Notes under the pieces: model-generated
What the model was told of the DNA's origin: nothing
Database searches by the model: none
What the model saw: the letters and a program-made list of their open reading frames with translations, nothing else
Shown: piece by piece, positions 1 to 6,020 of the stretch
Layout: each line of letters starts with the position of its first letter
Numbering within the stretch: position 1 is the first letter of the stretch
Made by a program: the position numbers and the translations under genes
NCBI GenBank assembly: GCA_964634685.1
Contig: CAZWLD010000051.1
Span: 1-11,917 of the forward strand
Direction: 5' to 3'
Source of the DNA: CAZWLD01 sp964634685
GTDB lineage: Bacteria > Bacillota_I > Bacilli_A > Acholeplasmatales > JAEDCM01
Length of the DNA: 11,917 nucleotides

Positions 1-57
1 GATATTTATTTTTAAATTTATCTTTTATTTCCATTTTCTACTTGAAATTCAGGTACA

Positions 58-1098
58 TTGATTATTTATGTATCGGCATTTGTCTTTTTCCTAAGCTATT
101 ATTATTCTGAAAAAAATCGTTTAGATAAATCAATTTCTTTGCCAGAAAATTATATCTATGTCATTGATAATGATACTACGAGCTCTAATAGGTATGAAAC
201 ACTCATTAAAAATAGATTTCCTGAGGGAGTTGTATCATCATATGCTATCGAAAAAGAGTATCTAGATGGGCATGTAGTAAAAATTATTGGTATTGATGAG
301 TATGTTATGGATACTGGCATTTTTATCAATGACAATCTTTATCCAATTGATAAGAAAGAGTTAAAAGATAAAGAGGTTATTGTCTCAAGCTTGATGACTT
401 CCTTAGTTGATGAGTCTATAAATTTTAATGAAGAAAATTTCTTAATTGTCGGAAGCTTTGACTGTGATGATTATGTTATTCTGATGGATATTGATTCATT
501 CATATCTTATATAGCTGATATTCGTATTACAATTGATGGAGATTCAAGAAATGCTTATCAATATCATCTTGTAAAATTATCAGAAAACCCAACTATTGAT
601 GATATTAGAATAATATGGCGGTTATATGATTATCGTGATGAATCAATTGCCGAACAGAAAGCATATACAAAGGAAATATACATAAAAAAAGAACTTGATA
701 ATAAAATGCTAAATGAATCATTAATTAATTTATTATTTTGGCTTTCTATTTTGTGCTGTATTTTCTCAATGATTAGCTGGGGCCATATATATTTTAGAAA
801 GCGTAGAGATTATTTCTTGATTACAAGAAAGAACGGAAAAACCAATATGAAAATCCGAGGCATTGTTTTAGTAAATTCAGTTGCTTTGGGCTTAATTTGT
901 TCAATTTTCGGAATATTATCGGGAACATTGATTTATGCAGTTTTTACGCCTGTATTGAAATGTAATGTCGTATTAATCCCATTTAGTTATTATGTGTTAA
1001 TTATTATCGCGATTGTTGGGTTATTGGCCTTAGTAGGCCAAATAATGTTTTTATTTGAAGGCAAAAAACTAAATAAGTTAGTAAAGCAAGAAAATTAA
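58..1098 (+). CDS. ABC transporter permease, FtsX/MacB-like, 5' end missing or frameshifted
   Basis: Likely the membrane subunit of an ABC transporter of the FtsX/MacB superfamily; the substrate is unknown. The open frame gives 346 residues. A hydrophobic segment lies at residues 2-16, a soluble, probably extracytoplasmic domain at about 17-220, and three membrane helices at about 223-246, 267-296 and 306-333. This 1+3 topology, with a basic loop (KRRDYFLITRKNGK, about 248-261) between the second and third helices, is typical of the family. The only start is a TTG at 58, which sits inside the first helix without a convincing ribosome binding site, and a TGA lies in frame at 43-45. Family members normally have a cytoplasmic N-terminus before this helix. 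Another frame (positions 2-58) encodes a hydrophobic/basic stretch ending EIQV that could be the missing start, so a frameshift or sequencing error near 53-58 is possible. No ATPase gene is visible, so it may lie upstream. The family call is fairly firm, the 5' end is not. Confidence 0.72.
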   Translation: MIIYVSAFVFFLSYYYSEKNRLDKSISLPENYIYVIDNDTTSSNRYETLIKNRFPEGVVSSYAIEKEYLDGHVVKIIGIDEYVMDTGIFINDNLYPIDKKELKDKEVIVSSLMTSLVDESINFNEENFLIVGSFDCDDYVILMDIDSFISYIADIRITIDGDSRNAYQYHLVKLSENPTIDDIRIIWRLYDYRDESIAEQKAYTKEIYIKKELDNKMLNESLINLLFWLSILCCIFSMISWGHIYFRKRRDYFLITRKNGKTNMKIRGIVLVNSVALGLICSIFGILSGTLIYAVFTPVLKCNVVLIPFSYYVLIIIAIVGLLALVGQIMFLFEGKKLNKLVKQEN

Positions 1099-1104
1099 TT
1101 AAAA

Positions 1105-1149
1105 CTAAACTTCTTTCAATGAATTATTCATTGATTGAAGTTTTTTTCT
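1105..1149 (+). terminator. Rho-independent terminator after the ABC permease
   Basis: AACTTC (1108-1113) pairs with GAAGTT (1137-1142), and CAATGA (1117-1122) pairs with TCATTG (1128-1133), around an AT loop. A run of seven or more T follows. It begins ten bases after the permease stop codon, so it ends that transcript. Confidence 0.85.
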
Positions 1150-1172
1150 TAATGTATGAAGTTGGTAAATAG

Positions 1173-1598
1173 ATGAATAATAAACATGAGGTGTTTATTA
1201 TTAGCAATTTAGATAAGTTTGCCCGCGGAATTAAAATGGGCGAGCAGGTGTTTTCCTTATTTTTACAAAAAGCCAAGAACGATAACGTTAAGGATGAAAT
1301 CAATAAAATTATTATTTCCTTCCAAAGTCATCAAAAAAGCCTTGGCCTTGAGGTTGAAACAAATACATTAGATTCGATGTGTCTATTCTTTGAAAAGATG
1401 AAAATAATGCCTATTGAAAATGATTTTCAATTATGCAAGGAAATGACGAAAGCCGAGCTTATGGGAATTCATCGGGCCTTGGCTTTTTTGTATGAAAACA
1501 AGACCATTGAAGACAATATCCGACAAATAATTGAAGGAATTATTTCGGATTATGATAATCAAATGAAAAAACTAATTTTATTGATGAAAAGCTTGTAA
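1173..1598 (+). CDS. DUF2383-like four-helix-bundle protein (hypothetical)
   Basis: A 141-residue soluble protein with no signal peptide, predicted almost wholly helical. The layout suggests four amphipathic helices: about residues 8-34, 37-62, 85-106 and 110-140. The opening pattern (NLDKFARGIKMGEQVF) and the later MTKAELMGIHRALAFLYEN segment resemble the DUF2383/PA2169 group of ferritin-like bundles from memory. No clear di-iron ExxH pair is visible, so metal binding is not supported. The start is the first ATG after an in-frame TAG at 1170-1172, with only a weak GTTGGT-like ribosome binding site. The gene stands alone between a terminator and the antiporter promoter. It could be a small stress-related protein; the family assignment is tentative. 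Confidence 0.6.
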   Translation: MNNKHEVFIISNLDKFARGIKMGEQVFSLFLQKAKNDNVKDEINKIIISFQSHQKSLGLEVETNTLDSMCLFFEKMKIMPIENDFQLCKEMTKAELMGIHRALAFLYENKTIEDNIRQIIEGIISDYDNQMKKLILLMKSL

Positions 1599-1626
1599 AT
1601 TTGTAACGTTTTCACTTTATAAACGC

Positions 1627-1654
1627 TTGTATTTTAAATTAATAGTATTATAAT
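1627..1654 (+). promoter_or_regulatory. Sigma-A-type promoter for the antiporter
   Basis: TTGTAT at 1627-1632 and a perfect TATAAT at 1649-1654 are separated by 16 bases. Transcription would start near 1661, about 30 bases before the antiporter ATG. A GGTGG ribosome binding site follows at 1681-1685. Confidence 0.6.
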
Positions 1655-1692
1655 ATAATTCGCTGATAAAATTTTATTTTGGTGGTGTAATT

Positions 1693-3036
1693 ATGTTTGC
1701 CATGTTAACAGAGGTCGAAGCGGGGTTCAATGTTATAAATATCTTTTTATACATTGCCATTATTTTAGTTAGTACAAAAAGCTTAGGAATGCTTACAAGA
1801 AAGATCGGACTTCCTCAGGTTGTCGGTATGGTTATTGCCGGTTTATTGATAGGCCCAGCCATTTTTGGAAATATCAAGGGCTTTGGGGGAATCATCAATC
1901 CAAGTGGAACTGAGATGGCGGTCTTAGATGCCTTTGCGCAAATTGGTGTTGTTTTGATTTTATTCTCAAGCGGACTCGAAACAAAGGCGGAGGATTTGAA
2001 AAAAAGTGGACTACCAGCAACCCTAATTGCTTGTGCCGGTGTTGCGGTACCGATTTGCTTAGGAACAGTGTTTGCGATGCTTTTTATGGGAAATGATTAT
2101 GGAAATCAATACAAAGTATATAATGCTGTCTTTGTTGGATTAATCTTAGCGGCTACTAGTGTTGGTATCACTGTTGAGACCTTAAGAGAGCTCGGAAAAT
2201 TAAATACAAGAGTTGGCACAACTGTTTTAAATGCAGCGATTATTGATGACGTTATTGGTATTTTGGTTTTAAGTATTTTTACAAGTATCACTGGTGGCGG
2301 AAATGTTTGGATAACTATTTTAAAAACGATTGGTTTCTTTGCTTGTGCAATTGGTGTAGGGGCCTTGATTAGAATGTTCTTCCGTTGGCTTGAAAACAAA
2401 TATCAACATAAAAGAAGAAACGGAATTTTTGCGCTTTGCGTATGTTTATTTTATGCCTATAGTGCCGAAAAATTCTTTGGCATTGCGAGCATAACGGGAG
2501 CCTATATGGCTGGTATTGTTCTATGTGGACTTGGTGATACACCATACATTGAGAAAAAGATATTAGTTAGTGGATATATGATCTTTACGCCAATATTCTT
2601 TGCCTATATTGGAATAAGTGCCGATTTTAGTCATTTCCAAATCGCCGATTTATTGTTTGGTTTAGTCTTTGTTTTTGCTGGTGTGATTGCTAAAATTGTT
2701 GGTTGTGGTCTTACGGCTCGTTTATGTAAATATAAGCCTAAGGAGGCTCTTACAATTGGCTGTGGTATGATCGCGAGAGGAGAGGTTGCTTTAGCTGTTT
2801 ACACAACGGGAAAAGCCTTTATTTACACGGATGAAGCTGGTAATTTGTTAGGAATTGATCCCTTAGTTGGAACGATTATGTTGATTGTCATTTCTAGTAT
2901 TTTATGTCCTATTTTACTAAAGTTAGTTTTCAAGGATAAAAATAATGGTGATGATCATAAAGAGATAATTGAGGATCATGAAGAGGTCGTACACGAAGCC
3001 GGAGCCGAAATTCAAATGGCTACTCTAAAGGCGTAA
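1693..3036 (+). CDS. Cation:proton antiporter, CPA2 family (Na+/H+ exchanger domain)
   Basis: An integral membrane antiporter of the monovalent cation:proton antiporter-2 type, which exchanges Na+ or K+ for H+ across the cytoplasmic membrane. At 447 residues it covers about 12-13 hydrophobic helices. Family marks visible are GLPQVVGMVIAGLLIGP (39-55), LILFSSGLE (88-96), the paired aspartates of the ion site in AAIIDDVIG (D185, D186) and the ARGE motif (361-364). There is no RCK/TrkA-N domain after the membrane part, unlike the longer KefB/KefC proteins. It ends in a charged tail rich in Glu, Asp and His (about 414-447). The start is the first ATG after GGTGG (1681-1685), downstream of its own promoter. 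It converges on the yidD-like gene. Whether Na+ or K+ is carried cannot be read from the sequence. Confidence 0.92.
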   Translation: MFAMLTEVEAGFNVINIFLYIAIILVSTKSLGMLTRKIGLPQVVGMVIAGLLIGPAIFGNIKGFGGIINPSGTEMAVLDAFAQIGVVLILFSSGLETKAEDLKKSGLPATLIACAGVAVPICLGTVFAMLFMGNDYGNQYKVYNAVFVGLILAATSVGITVETLRELGKLNTRVGTTVLNAAIIDDVIGILVLSIFTSITGGGNVWITILKTIGFFACAIGVGALIRMFFRWLENKYQHKRRNGIFALCVCLFYAYSAEKFFGIASITGAYMAGIVLCGLGDTPYIEKKILVSGYMIFTPIFFAYIGISADFSHFQIADLLFGLVFVFAGVIAKIVGCGLTARLCKYKPKEALTIGCGMIARGEVALAVYTTGKAFIYTDEAGNLLGIDPLVGTIMLIVISSILCPILLKLVFKDKNNGDDHKEIIEDHEEVVHEAGAEIQMATLKA

Positions 3037-3060
3037 AAAAAATATCTCAAACTGAGATAT
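3034..3060 (-). terminator. Terminator of the yidD-like gene, overlapping its stop codon
   Basis: On the minus strand ATATCTCA and TGAGATAT form an eight-pair stem (3053-3060 with 3042-3049) around a three-base loop. It is followed by a run of about eight T, seen as A on the plus strand at 3035-3042. The TGA stop of the minus-strand gene (3049-3047) is part of the second stem arm. Confidence 0.8.
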
Positions 3061-3334
3061 CATCGGGTAAGCTAACCTTTAAATAATTATTAATGGCTAT
3101 GGGGTCAATCCCATGGCCTTTTTTTTCCGGGACAGGATCATAGCCTATTTCAAAAAGGGGATTGCATTTTAAAAGTCTTTTTATTGTTAGAAAGGATGCA
3201 TAAAAGATATTGAAGCGTTCAAAGCATATTTTGGCATATTCACTACAGGTTGGAATAAAGCGACATTTTTTACCCGAGCAAGGAGAAATCCTTTTTTGAT
3301 AAAAGTTGATTAGTCTTAAAACAAGCTTTTTCAT
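3047..3334 (-). CDS. yidD: Membrane protein insertion efficiency factor YidD
   Basis: A small membrane-associated protein of the YidD family, thought to assist the YidC insertase in placing membrane proteins. The 95 residues from the chosen start show an amphipathic basic N-terminus (MKKLVLRLINFYQKRISP) and the conserved core CRFIPTCSEYA (24-34). IKRLLKCNPLFEIGYDPVP (51-69) follows. Cysteines 19, 24, 30 and 57 are at family positions. The open frame extends 14 codons upstream, but ATG at 3334 fits the family start; ATG at 3343 is the alternative, and a GA-rich ribosome binding site (AAAGAG repeated) precedes both. The tail after residue 69 is longer than usual, and its DNA also carries the antiporter's terminator. 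In many bacteria yidD lies in the rpmH-rnpA-yidC cluster; here it stands alone. Confidence 0.93.
   Translation of the reverse strand: MKKLVLRLINFYQKRISPCSGKKCRFIPTCSEYAKICFERFNIFYASFLTIKRLLKCNPLFEIGYDPVPEKKGHGIDPIAINNYLKVSLPDDISV
3095..3126 (+). terminator. Terminator of the antiporter gene, embedded in the yidD-like coding region
   Basis: GGCTATGGG (3095-3103) pairs with CCCATGGCC (3110-3118) over nine positions with one T-G wobble. The loop is GTCAAT and eight T follow. It lies about 60 bases past the antiporter stop and is read antisense through the 3' part of the opposing gene, where the same bases encode its C-terminal extension. Confidence 0.8.
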
Positions 3335-3368
3335 GAAACACATCTCTTTCTCTTTAATATAATATAAT
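3335..3368 (+). promoter_or_regulatory. Possible promoter for the asnB-like/DUF2953/ytfJ operon
   Basis: Two overlapping perfect TATAAT hexamers lie at 3358-3363 and 3363-3368. The best -35 at 17 bases is only GAAACA (3335-3340). Both sit over the start of the divergent yidD-like gene, so the two promoters would be back to back. A strong AGGGAGG ribosome binding site (3395-3401) precedes the first operon gene. Confidence 0.4.
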
Positions 3369-3395
3369 GTTAACACATATTTTTTAGTTTATCAA
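3367..3395 (-). promoter_or_regulatory. Possible promoter for the yidD-like gene
   Basis: On the minus strand TTGATA (3395-3390) and TAACAT (3372-3367) are 17 bases apart, upstream of the gene. The -10 match is weak, and a second AT-rich candidate (TATATT, 3366-3361) lies closer to the gene. Confidence 0.3.
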
Positions 3396-3409
3396 GGGAG
3401 GATAAATTT

Positions 3410-5062
3410 ATGGGATTTATAGCGGGAAGAACCCATTTTACGAATGAAATTCAGGATTTTGATTTAGGAATGGGAAGGAAGACCTGTTATGCGGATAATT
3501 TTACTTTATTTGGGGATGAAATCATCAATGTATTTCGCCGTGGAATTGATTACGAGTTAGCTTTGTATGGAAGAATTGATAACAAAGAAGAAATGATTAG
3601 GCTTTTAGAAAGCCTTGACATTGAAACGGATGAGGACAGCTATTTAGTGGATTTATATTTACAGTTTGGTTATTTAGGATTTAAAAAATTAGAAGGATCC
3701 TTTGCAATTGCCATTATGAATAAAAATGGCTGTTTGCTGGTTAGAGATCATTTAGGATTATGCTCTTTGTTTTATACAATCAAGGATGATGACATTTATT
3801 TTTCATCTGATTTATCAAAGCTAATCAAGGCTTTAGATATTCATGAATGTGATTGTGATGGCGTTTGTGAGTTGATTGGAATGGGGCCATCACATTCAAG
3901 AGGAAAAACGGTTTACAAAGATGTTTTTAGACTTGATGGTGGTGAATACTTATATTTCAATGGGAAGATTAAAAAGGGCTATTATTTTGATTTTTTATCC
4001 GAAGGATTAAATATTACTTATGAAGAGGCAAAACAAAAAATAAAGGAGCTTTTAGAGGAATCCTTTGAAAAAATGAATGAAGGGAATTCCTGTCTTTTAA
4101 GCGGAGGTTTAGATTCATCGATTGTCTTATCAATGCTTGGGGATTTGAGTAAAACATATACAATTAATTATTTAAATAATGAGTTTAAAGAGGATAGCTT
4201 TTTAGTTTCTGATGATACAAAATACGTTGGATATATGATTGATAAATATCAGACTGTTCATCAAAATATTGACATTAGTGTTGATGAATTGATTGAAAAT
4301 CTTGAAAGGGCGGTTGACTTAAGGGGATATCCGGGAATGGCGGATATTGATACTTCGCTTTTAGTTTTATTAGAAAAAATTCCTGATGATATAATTTATA
4401 CTGGAGAATGTAGTGATGAAATTTTCTCGGGCTATCCTTGGTGCTATCGTGATAGTAGCTCTCTAGCCTTTCCTTGGCTTCGCAATATAGATATTAGGGA
4501 AGAGGTTGTTAATGAAAAATACCGAGGGCTAATTAAGGATTACATTATCAAGGAATACCAAAGAGGAGTCAATGCCGCCCAAACCAAGGATGAAAAGAAG
4601 ATCATAAATTATTTAAATTTAAAATATTTTCTTACTAATCTTTTAGAGCGTCAGGAACGAATGGCTATCGGAGCAAATAAGGATTTACGTTCACCCTTTG
4701 GTTCCTATAAGCTCGCAAGCCTATTGTTTAATTTGCCTTTTTCTTATAAATATAATGGCAGTGAAAAATTTATTTTGCGAGATATCTATAAAGATAAGCT
4801 TCCAACAGAAATTGTTGAAAGAAAAAAAAGCCCATATCCTAAAATCAAAAATCGGGAGTTTTTTGTAAAAATTAAAGATAAGCTTATTTGTTGTTTAGAA
4901 AACAAGGATTCGCTTTTGTATGAGCTTTTTGATATGGATAAGGTTTTATCAATGAGTGATTTTGATGTTCCGTGGTATGGGCAATTGATGACATTGCCAT
5001 CATTTTATGCCTATTTATACCAAATCGATTATTGGGGTCGAAAATATCAAATAAAATTATAA
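3410..5062 (+). CDS. Asparagine synthetase-like protein with a degenerate glutaminase domain
   Basis: A 550-residue AsnB-family protein. The C-terminal ATP-pyrophosphatase half looks intact: the PP-loop SGGLDSS (231-237), YPGMADIDTSLL (307-318), TGECSDEIFSGYP (331-343), ERMAIGANKDLRSPF (416-430) and the RKKSPYPK segment (471-478). This half normally adenylates the aspartate side chain for amidation. The N-terminal glutamine amidotransferase half (about 1-190) is short and altered. The start reads MGFIAG rather than MCGI, so Cys2, the catalytic nucleophile, is absent. The HRGPD segment is missing and NGEIYN is replaced by YGRIDN (53-58), while VRDHLG (111-116) is kept. The start is fixed by AGGGAGG at 3395-3401, and the next in-frame stop upstream is at 3371-3373, so no Cys2 is hidden upstream. 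Expected activity is ammonia-dependent amide synthesis or another PP-loop reaction. It heads an operon with the DUF2953-like and YtfJ genes. Confidence 0.88.
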   Translation: MGFIAGRTHFTNEIQDFDLGMGRKTCYADNFTLFGDEIINVFRRGIDYELALYGRIDNKEEMIRLLESLDIETDEDSYLVDLYLQFGYLGFKKLEGSFAIAIMNKNGCLLVRDHLGLCSLFYTIKDDDIYFSSDLSKLIKALDIHECDCDGVCELIGMGPSHSRGKTVYKDVFRLDGGEYLYFNGKIKKGYYFDFLSEGLNITYEEAKQKIKELLEESFEKMNEGNSCLLSGGLDSSIVLSMLGDLSKTYTINYLNNEFKEDSFLVSDDTKYVGYMIDKYQTVHQNIDISVDELIENLERAVDLRGYPGMADIDTSLLVLLEKIPDDIIYTGECSDEIFSGYPWCYRDSSSLAFPWLRNIDIREEVVNEKYRGLIKDYIIKEYQRGVNAAQTKDEKKIINYLNLKYFLTNLLERQERMAIGANKDLRSPFGSYKLASLLFNLPFSYKYNGSEKFILRDIYKDKLPTEIVERKKSPYPKIKNREFFVKIKDKLICCLENKDSLLYELFDMDKVLSMSDFDVPWYGQLMTLPSFYAYLYQIDYWGRKYQIKL

Positions 5063-5091
5063 TTATCGTCAATAATAATGATGGTGATTAA

Positions 5092-5568
5092 ATGCTTTAT
5101 GCTAATTTTATGTTCATCATCATGATGTTTTTACTTTTTAGTCCGATTTATCTTAAATTTGATGATAAGATTAGTATTCGTTTTTTTGGTTTTTATATAC
5201 CGATAAAAAAAGGCCAGAAAAAGCCTTCACTTAAGGAAATAATAGCCACAACTAAGCAAATATTTTCAAAATGGCCATTGATAAAAAGCCTGGCTAGACA
5301 TTCGAAAATCGTCGAGCTAAGGGTTAAAGAGACGTTGCCATTTAATCCTTATAGCTTTACCCTATCATGGTCGATGGTTTATATGGTAAAGGCTTATTTG
5401 AGGGAACATTTTTATGTTGTCAAAAATGATTCCTTTGAAATCGAAAATGGAATGATTTATAAGATTGATTCTTATTGTATAATTGAGCTGAAATTGGTCG
5501 ATATTATTATTGTAGGTTTTAAAAATTTTGTCAAAAATGGAGGTTTATATGGATCATCCCATTCATAA
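5092..5568 (+). CDS. DUF2953-like (YtfI-type) membrane-anchored protein
   Basis: A 158-residue protein with one N-terminal membrane segment (about 4-20) and then a basic, mixed helix/strand domain. Sequence alone gives only weak recognition. The main support is position: in Bacillus and many other Bacillota a DUF2953 protein (YtfI) is encoded directly before YtfJ/GerW, and here the next gene is YtfJ with a 20-bp overlap. The early strand-like part (LKFDDKISIRFFGFYIPIKK, 21-40) matches the usual start of that family after its membrane helix. It is somewhat shorter than typical members, which run to about 200 residues. The start is ATG 5092, with a weak GGTGAT ribosome binding site (5083-5088) 29 bases after the asnB-like gene. 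Function is unknown. Confidence 0.6.
   Translation: MLYANFMFIIMMFLLFSPIYLKFDDKISIRFFGFYIPIKKGQKKPSLKEIIATTKQIFSKWPLIKSLARHSKIVELRVKETLPFNPYSFTLSWSMVYMVKAYLREHFYVVKNDSFEIENGMIYKIDSYCIIELKLVDIIIVGFKNFVKNGGLYGSSHS
5539..5543 (+). promoter_or_regulatory. Ribosome binding site fixing the ytfJ start
   Basis: GGAGG lies five bases before ATG 5549. This favours a start at the MDHPIHNLLK sequence over the in-frame TTG at 5528, and it lies within the upstream gene, so the two reading frames overlap. Confidence 0.8.
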
Positions 5569-5920
5569 TTTGTTAAAGATTTCTTTGGAAAATATAAAGG
5601 AAATGACCGACGTAAATGCTGTTGTTGGAGACCCGATAAAAAACATTGAGGGAACAATCATCATCCCGATATCTAAGCTCGTGATGGGGTTTGCGGCGGG
5701 TGGCTCGGAGTTTTCTCCATCCAAGGAAAAAATGCCCTTTGGTGGGGGAACCGGAGGAAGTCTTTCCATCAATCCGATTGCTTTTTTAGTTGTGAAGGAT
5801 AATGAAATTAAATTACTTCACTTAGAGCAAGGAACTCATGTCTATGAGACAATGATTGAAAAGGTTCCGGAGCTAGCTAACAAAGCAATTAGCTTAATCG
5901 AACACCGTACGGAAGTATAA
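5549..5920 (+). CDS. ytfJ: YtfJ/GerW family protein
   Basis: A 123-residue protein with the full signature of the YtfJ (GerW) family. It opens HPIHNLLKISLENIKEM (3-19) and continues with DVNAVVGDPI (21-30), GTIIIPISK (35-43), MGFAAGGSEF (46-55), the glycine-rich PFGGGTGG (63-70) and INPIAFLVV (74-82). In Bacillus subtilis the family member is a sporulation-phase protein needed for normal spore germination. Homologues also occur in Bacillota not known to sporulate, so its presence alone does not prove spores. It overlaps the DUF2953-like gene by 20 bp, which suggests translational coupling, and ends the three-gene operon. A hairpin terminator follows the stop codon almost at once. Length and start are normal for the family. 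Confidence 0.95.
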   Translation: MDHPIHNLLKISLENIKEMTDVNAVVGDPIKNIEGTIIIPISKLVMGFAAGGSEFSPSKEKMPFGGGTGGSLSINPIAFLVVKDNEIKLLHLEQGTHVYETMIEKVPELANKAISLIEHRTEV

Positions 5921-5922
5921 AT

Positions 5923-5965
5923 TATGAAGAAGCTTTCATATGAAGGCTTTTTCATATTTTTTATT
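5923..5965 (+). terminator. Terminator of the asnB-like/DUF2953/ytfJ operon
   Basis: GAAGAAGCTTTCA (5926-5938) pairs with TGAAGGCTTTTTC (5941-5953) over 13 positions, two of them G-T. ATATTTTTTATT follows. The tight loop would probably open to about four bases in RNA. Confidence 0.75.
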
Positions 5966-5966
5966 A

Positions 5967-5995
5967 TTGAAATATGAAAAAATATATATTATTAT
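5967..5995 (+). promoter_or_regulatory. Promoter of the first cysteine-rich lipoprotein gene
   Basis: TTGAAA (5967-5972) and TATTAT (5990-5995) are 17 bases apart. Two bases later comes GGGTATAAA (5998-6006). The same arrangement with the same spacing precedes the second paralogue. An AGGAGG ribosome binding site (6007-6012) lies eight bases before ATG 6021. Confidence 0.6.
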
Positions 5996-6020
5996 AAGGG
6001 TATAAAAGGAGGAAAAAAGT

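Noticed and set aside
16..60. TGA at 43-45 read as tryptophan (Mycoplasma-type code) to extend the permease
   Set aside because: Tryptophan is written TGG throughout the other genes, the yidD-like gene uses TGA as a stop placed in its terminator, and a TAA at 13-15 would still close the frame.
1602..1625. Possible catabolite-control (cre-like) site TGTAACGTTTTCA upstream of the antiporter promoter
   Set aside because: It is one base shorter than the cre consensus and is not supported by another site, so it is probably chance in AT-rich DNA.
2106..2399. Minus-strand open frame inside the antiporter gene
   Set aside because: It is the reverse complement of membrane-helix coding sequence, with no family resemblance and no start signals.
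3367..3378. TGTTAACA palindrome between the divergent yidD-like and asnB-like genes as an operator
   Set aside because: Eight bases of palindrome in AT-rich sequence is not enough, and no regulator gene is nearby.
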